The notes beneath the pieces are model-generated. The model was not told the origin of the DNA and did not search any database. It saw only the letters and a program-made list of their open reading frames with translations. DNA of 31,924 nucleotides from Pseudomonadota bacterium (GTDB lineage: Bacteria; Pseudomonadota; Alphaproteobacteria; Rhizobiales; Xanthobacteraceae): positions 1-31,924 of the forward strand of contig JAFAFP010000103.1 of NCBI GenBank assembly GCA_023423415.1, given 5' to 3'. The translations under genes were made by a program, and so were the position numbers. Position 1 is the first letter of the stretch. Every line of letters begins with the position of its first letter. Below are positions 31,910-31,924 of this stretch, one piece after another.

Positions 31910-31924
31910 CCCCCTAGAAGGGGG
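31910..31924. repeat. Hairpin at the window edge, after the ligase gene
   Basis: CCCCCT-AGA-AGGGGG is a perfect 6-bp stem 33 bp after the ligase stop. The window ends at its last base, so any T-tract cannot be judged. It may be a terminator or the start of a dispersed C/G-rich repeat. Confidence 0.35.

Noticed and set aside
1..31924. CRISPR array, prophage, insertion sequence or tRNA gene
   Set aside because: No regularly spaced repeats, transposase or integrase motifs, or cloverleaf sequences were seen on either strand.

Overview
The window reads as a chromosomal segment of an alphaproteobacterium, most likely Nitrobacteraceae/Bradyrhizobiaceae (Bradyrhizobium, Rhodopseudomonas or Afipia-like). 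The reasons are high GC with strong third-position GC bias, the protein families and their style, and two intergenic repeat types (4604-4677 and 13252-13314) that I associate from memory with that group. No rRNA, tRNA, CRISPR array, transposase, integrase or phage gene was seen. About 26 protein genes are well supported, plus one plausible small ORF and one possible gene remnant.

Layout. Positions 1-303 are non-coding with hairpins. Positions 304-2839 hold a membrane-anchored coiled-coil protein, an APH-fold kinase, a small DUF1508/YegP-like protein and a PRC-barrel protein. Positions 3038-4588 hold a divergent cell-wall pair: an L,D-transpeptidase and the murein endopeptidase MepA. Positions 4685-7676 hold an Lrp/AsnC regulator divergent from a stand-alone AceE-like thiamine-diphosphate enzyme. 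A Yip1-type membrane protein and a GMC oxidoreductase follow (7678-10009). Positions 10252-12438 are a compact molybdate transporter operon, modABC. Positions 12464-15975 hold a BtuFCD/FecBCD-type importer with two substrate-binding proteins, one of which has no signal peptide.

On the minus strand, 15996-21873 is a run that reads, in transcription order, kynureninase-like enzyme, BKACE (beta-keto acid cleavage) enzyme, KefB/YbaL-type antiporter and NhaP2/CvrA-type antiporter. Tryptophan 2,3-dioxygenase is divergent from it (21951-22799). No kynurenine formamidase is visible. A patatin-like lipoprotein lies at 22929-24137.

The right end (24139-31876) looks like an accessory catabolic locus. 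It holds an IlvD/Edd-type sugar-acid dehydratase, an orphan TctC/Bug periplasmic binding protein, an MBL-fold hydrolase, a candidate 52-aa ORF, a MarR regulator, a LysR regulator, and a divergent glutamine-synthetase-like ligase with an altered glutamate-site motif. This locus is rich in candidate operators: a 36-bp inverted repeat over the MarR start codon, a palindrome centred in the spacer of a near-consensus promoter, an inverted repeat before the dehydratase, and one before the LysR gene. It is the part of the window most likely to hold an undescribed pathway. All functional assignments come from reading motifs; no database search was run.
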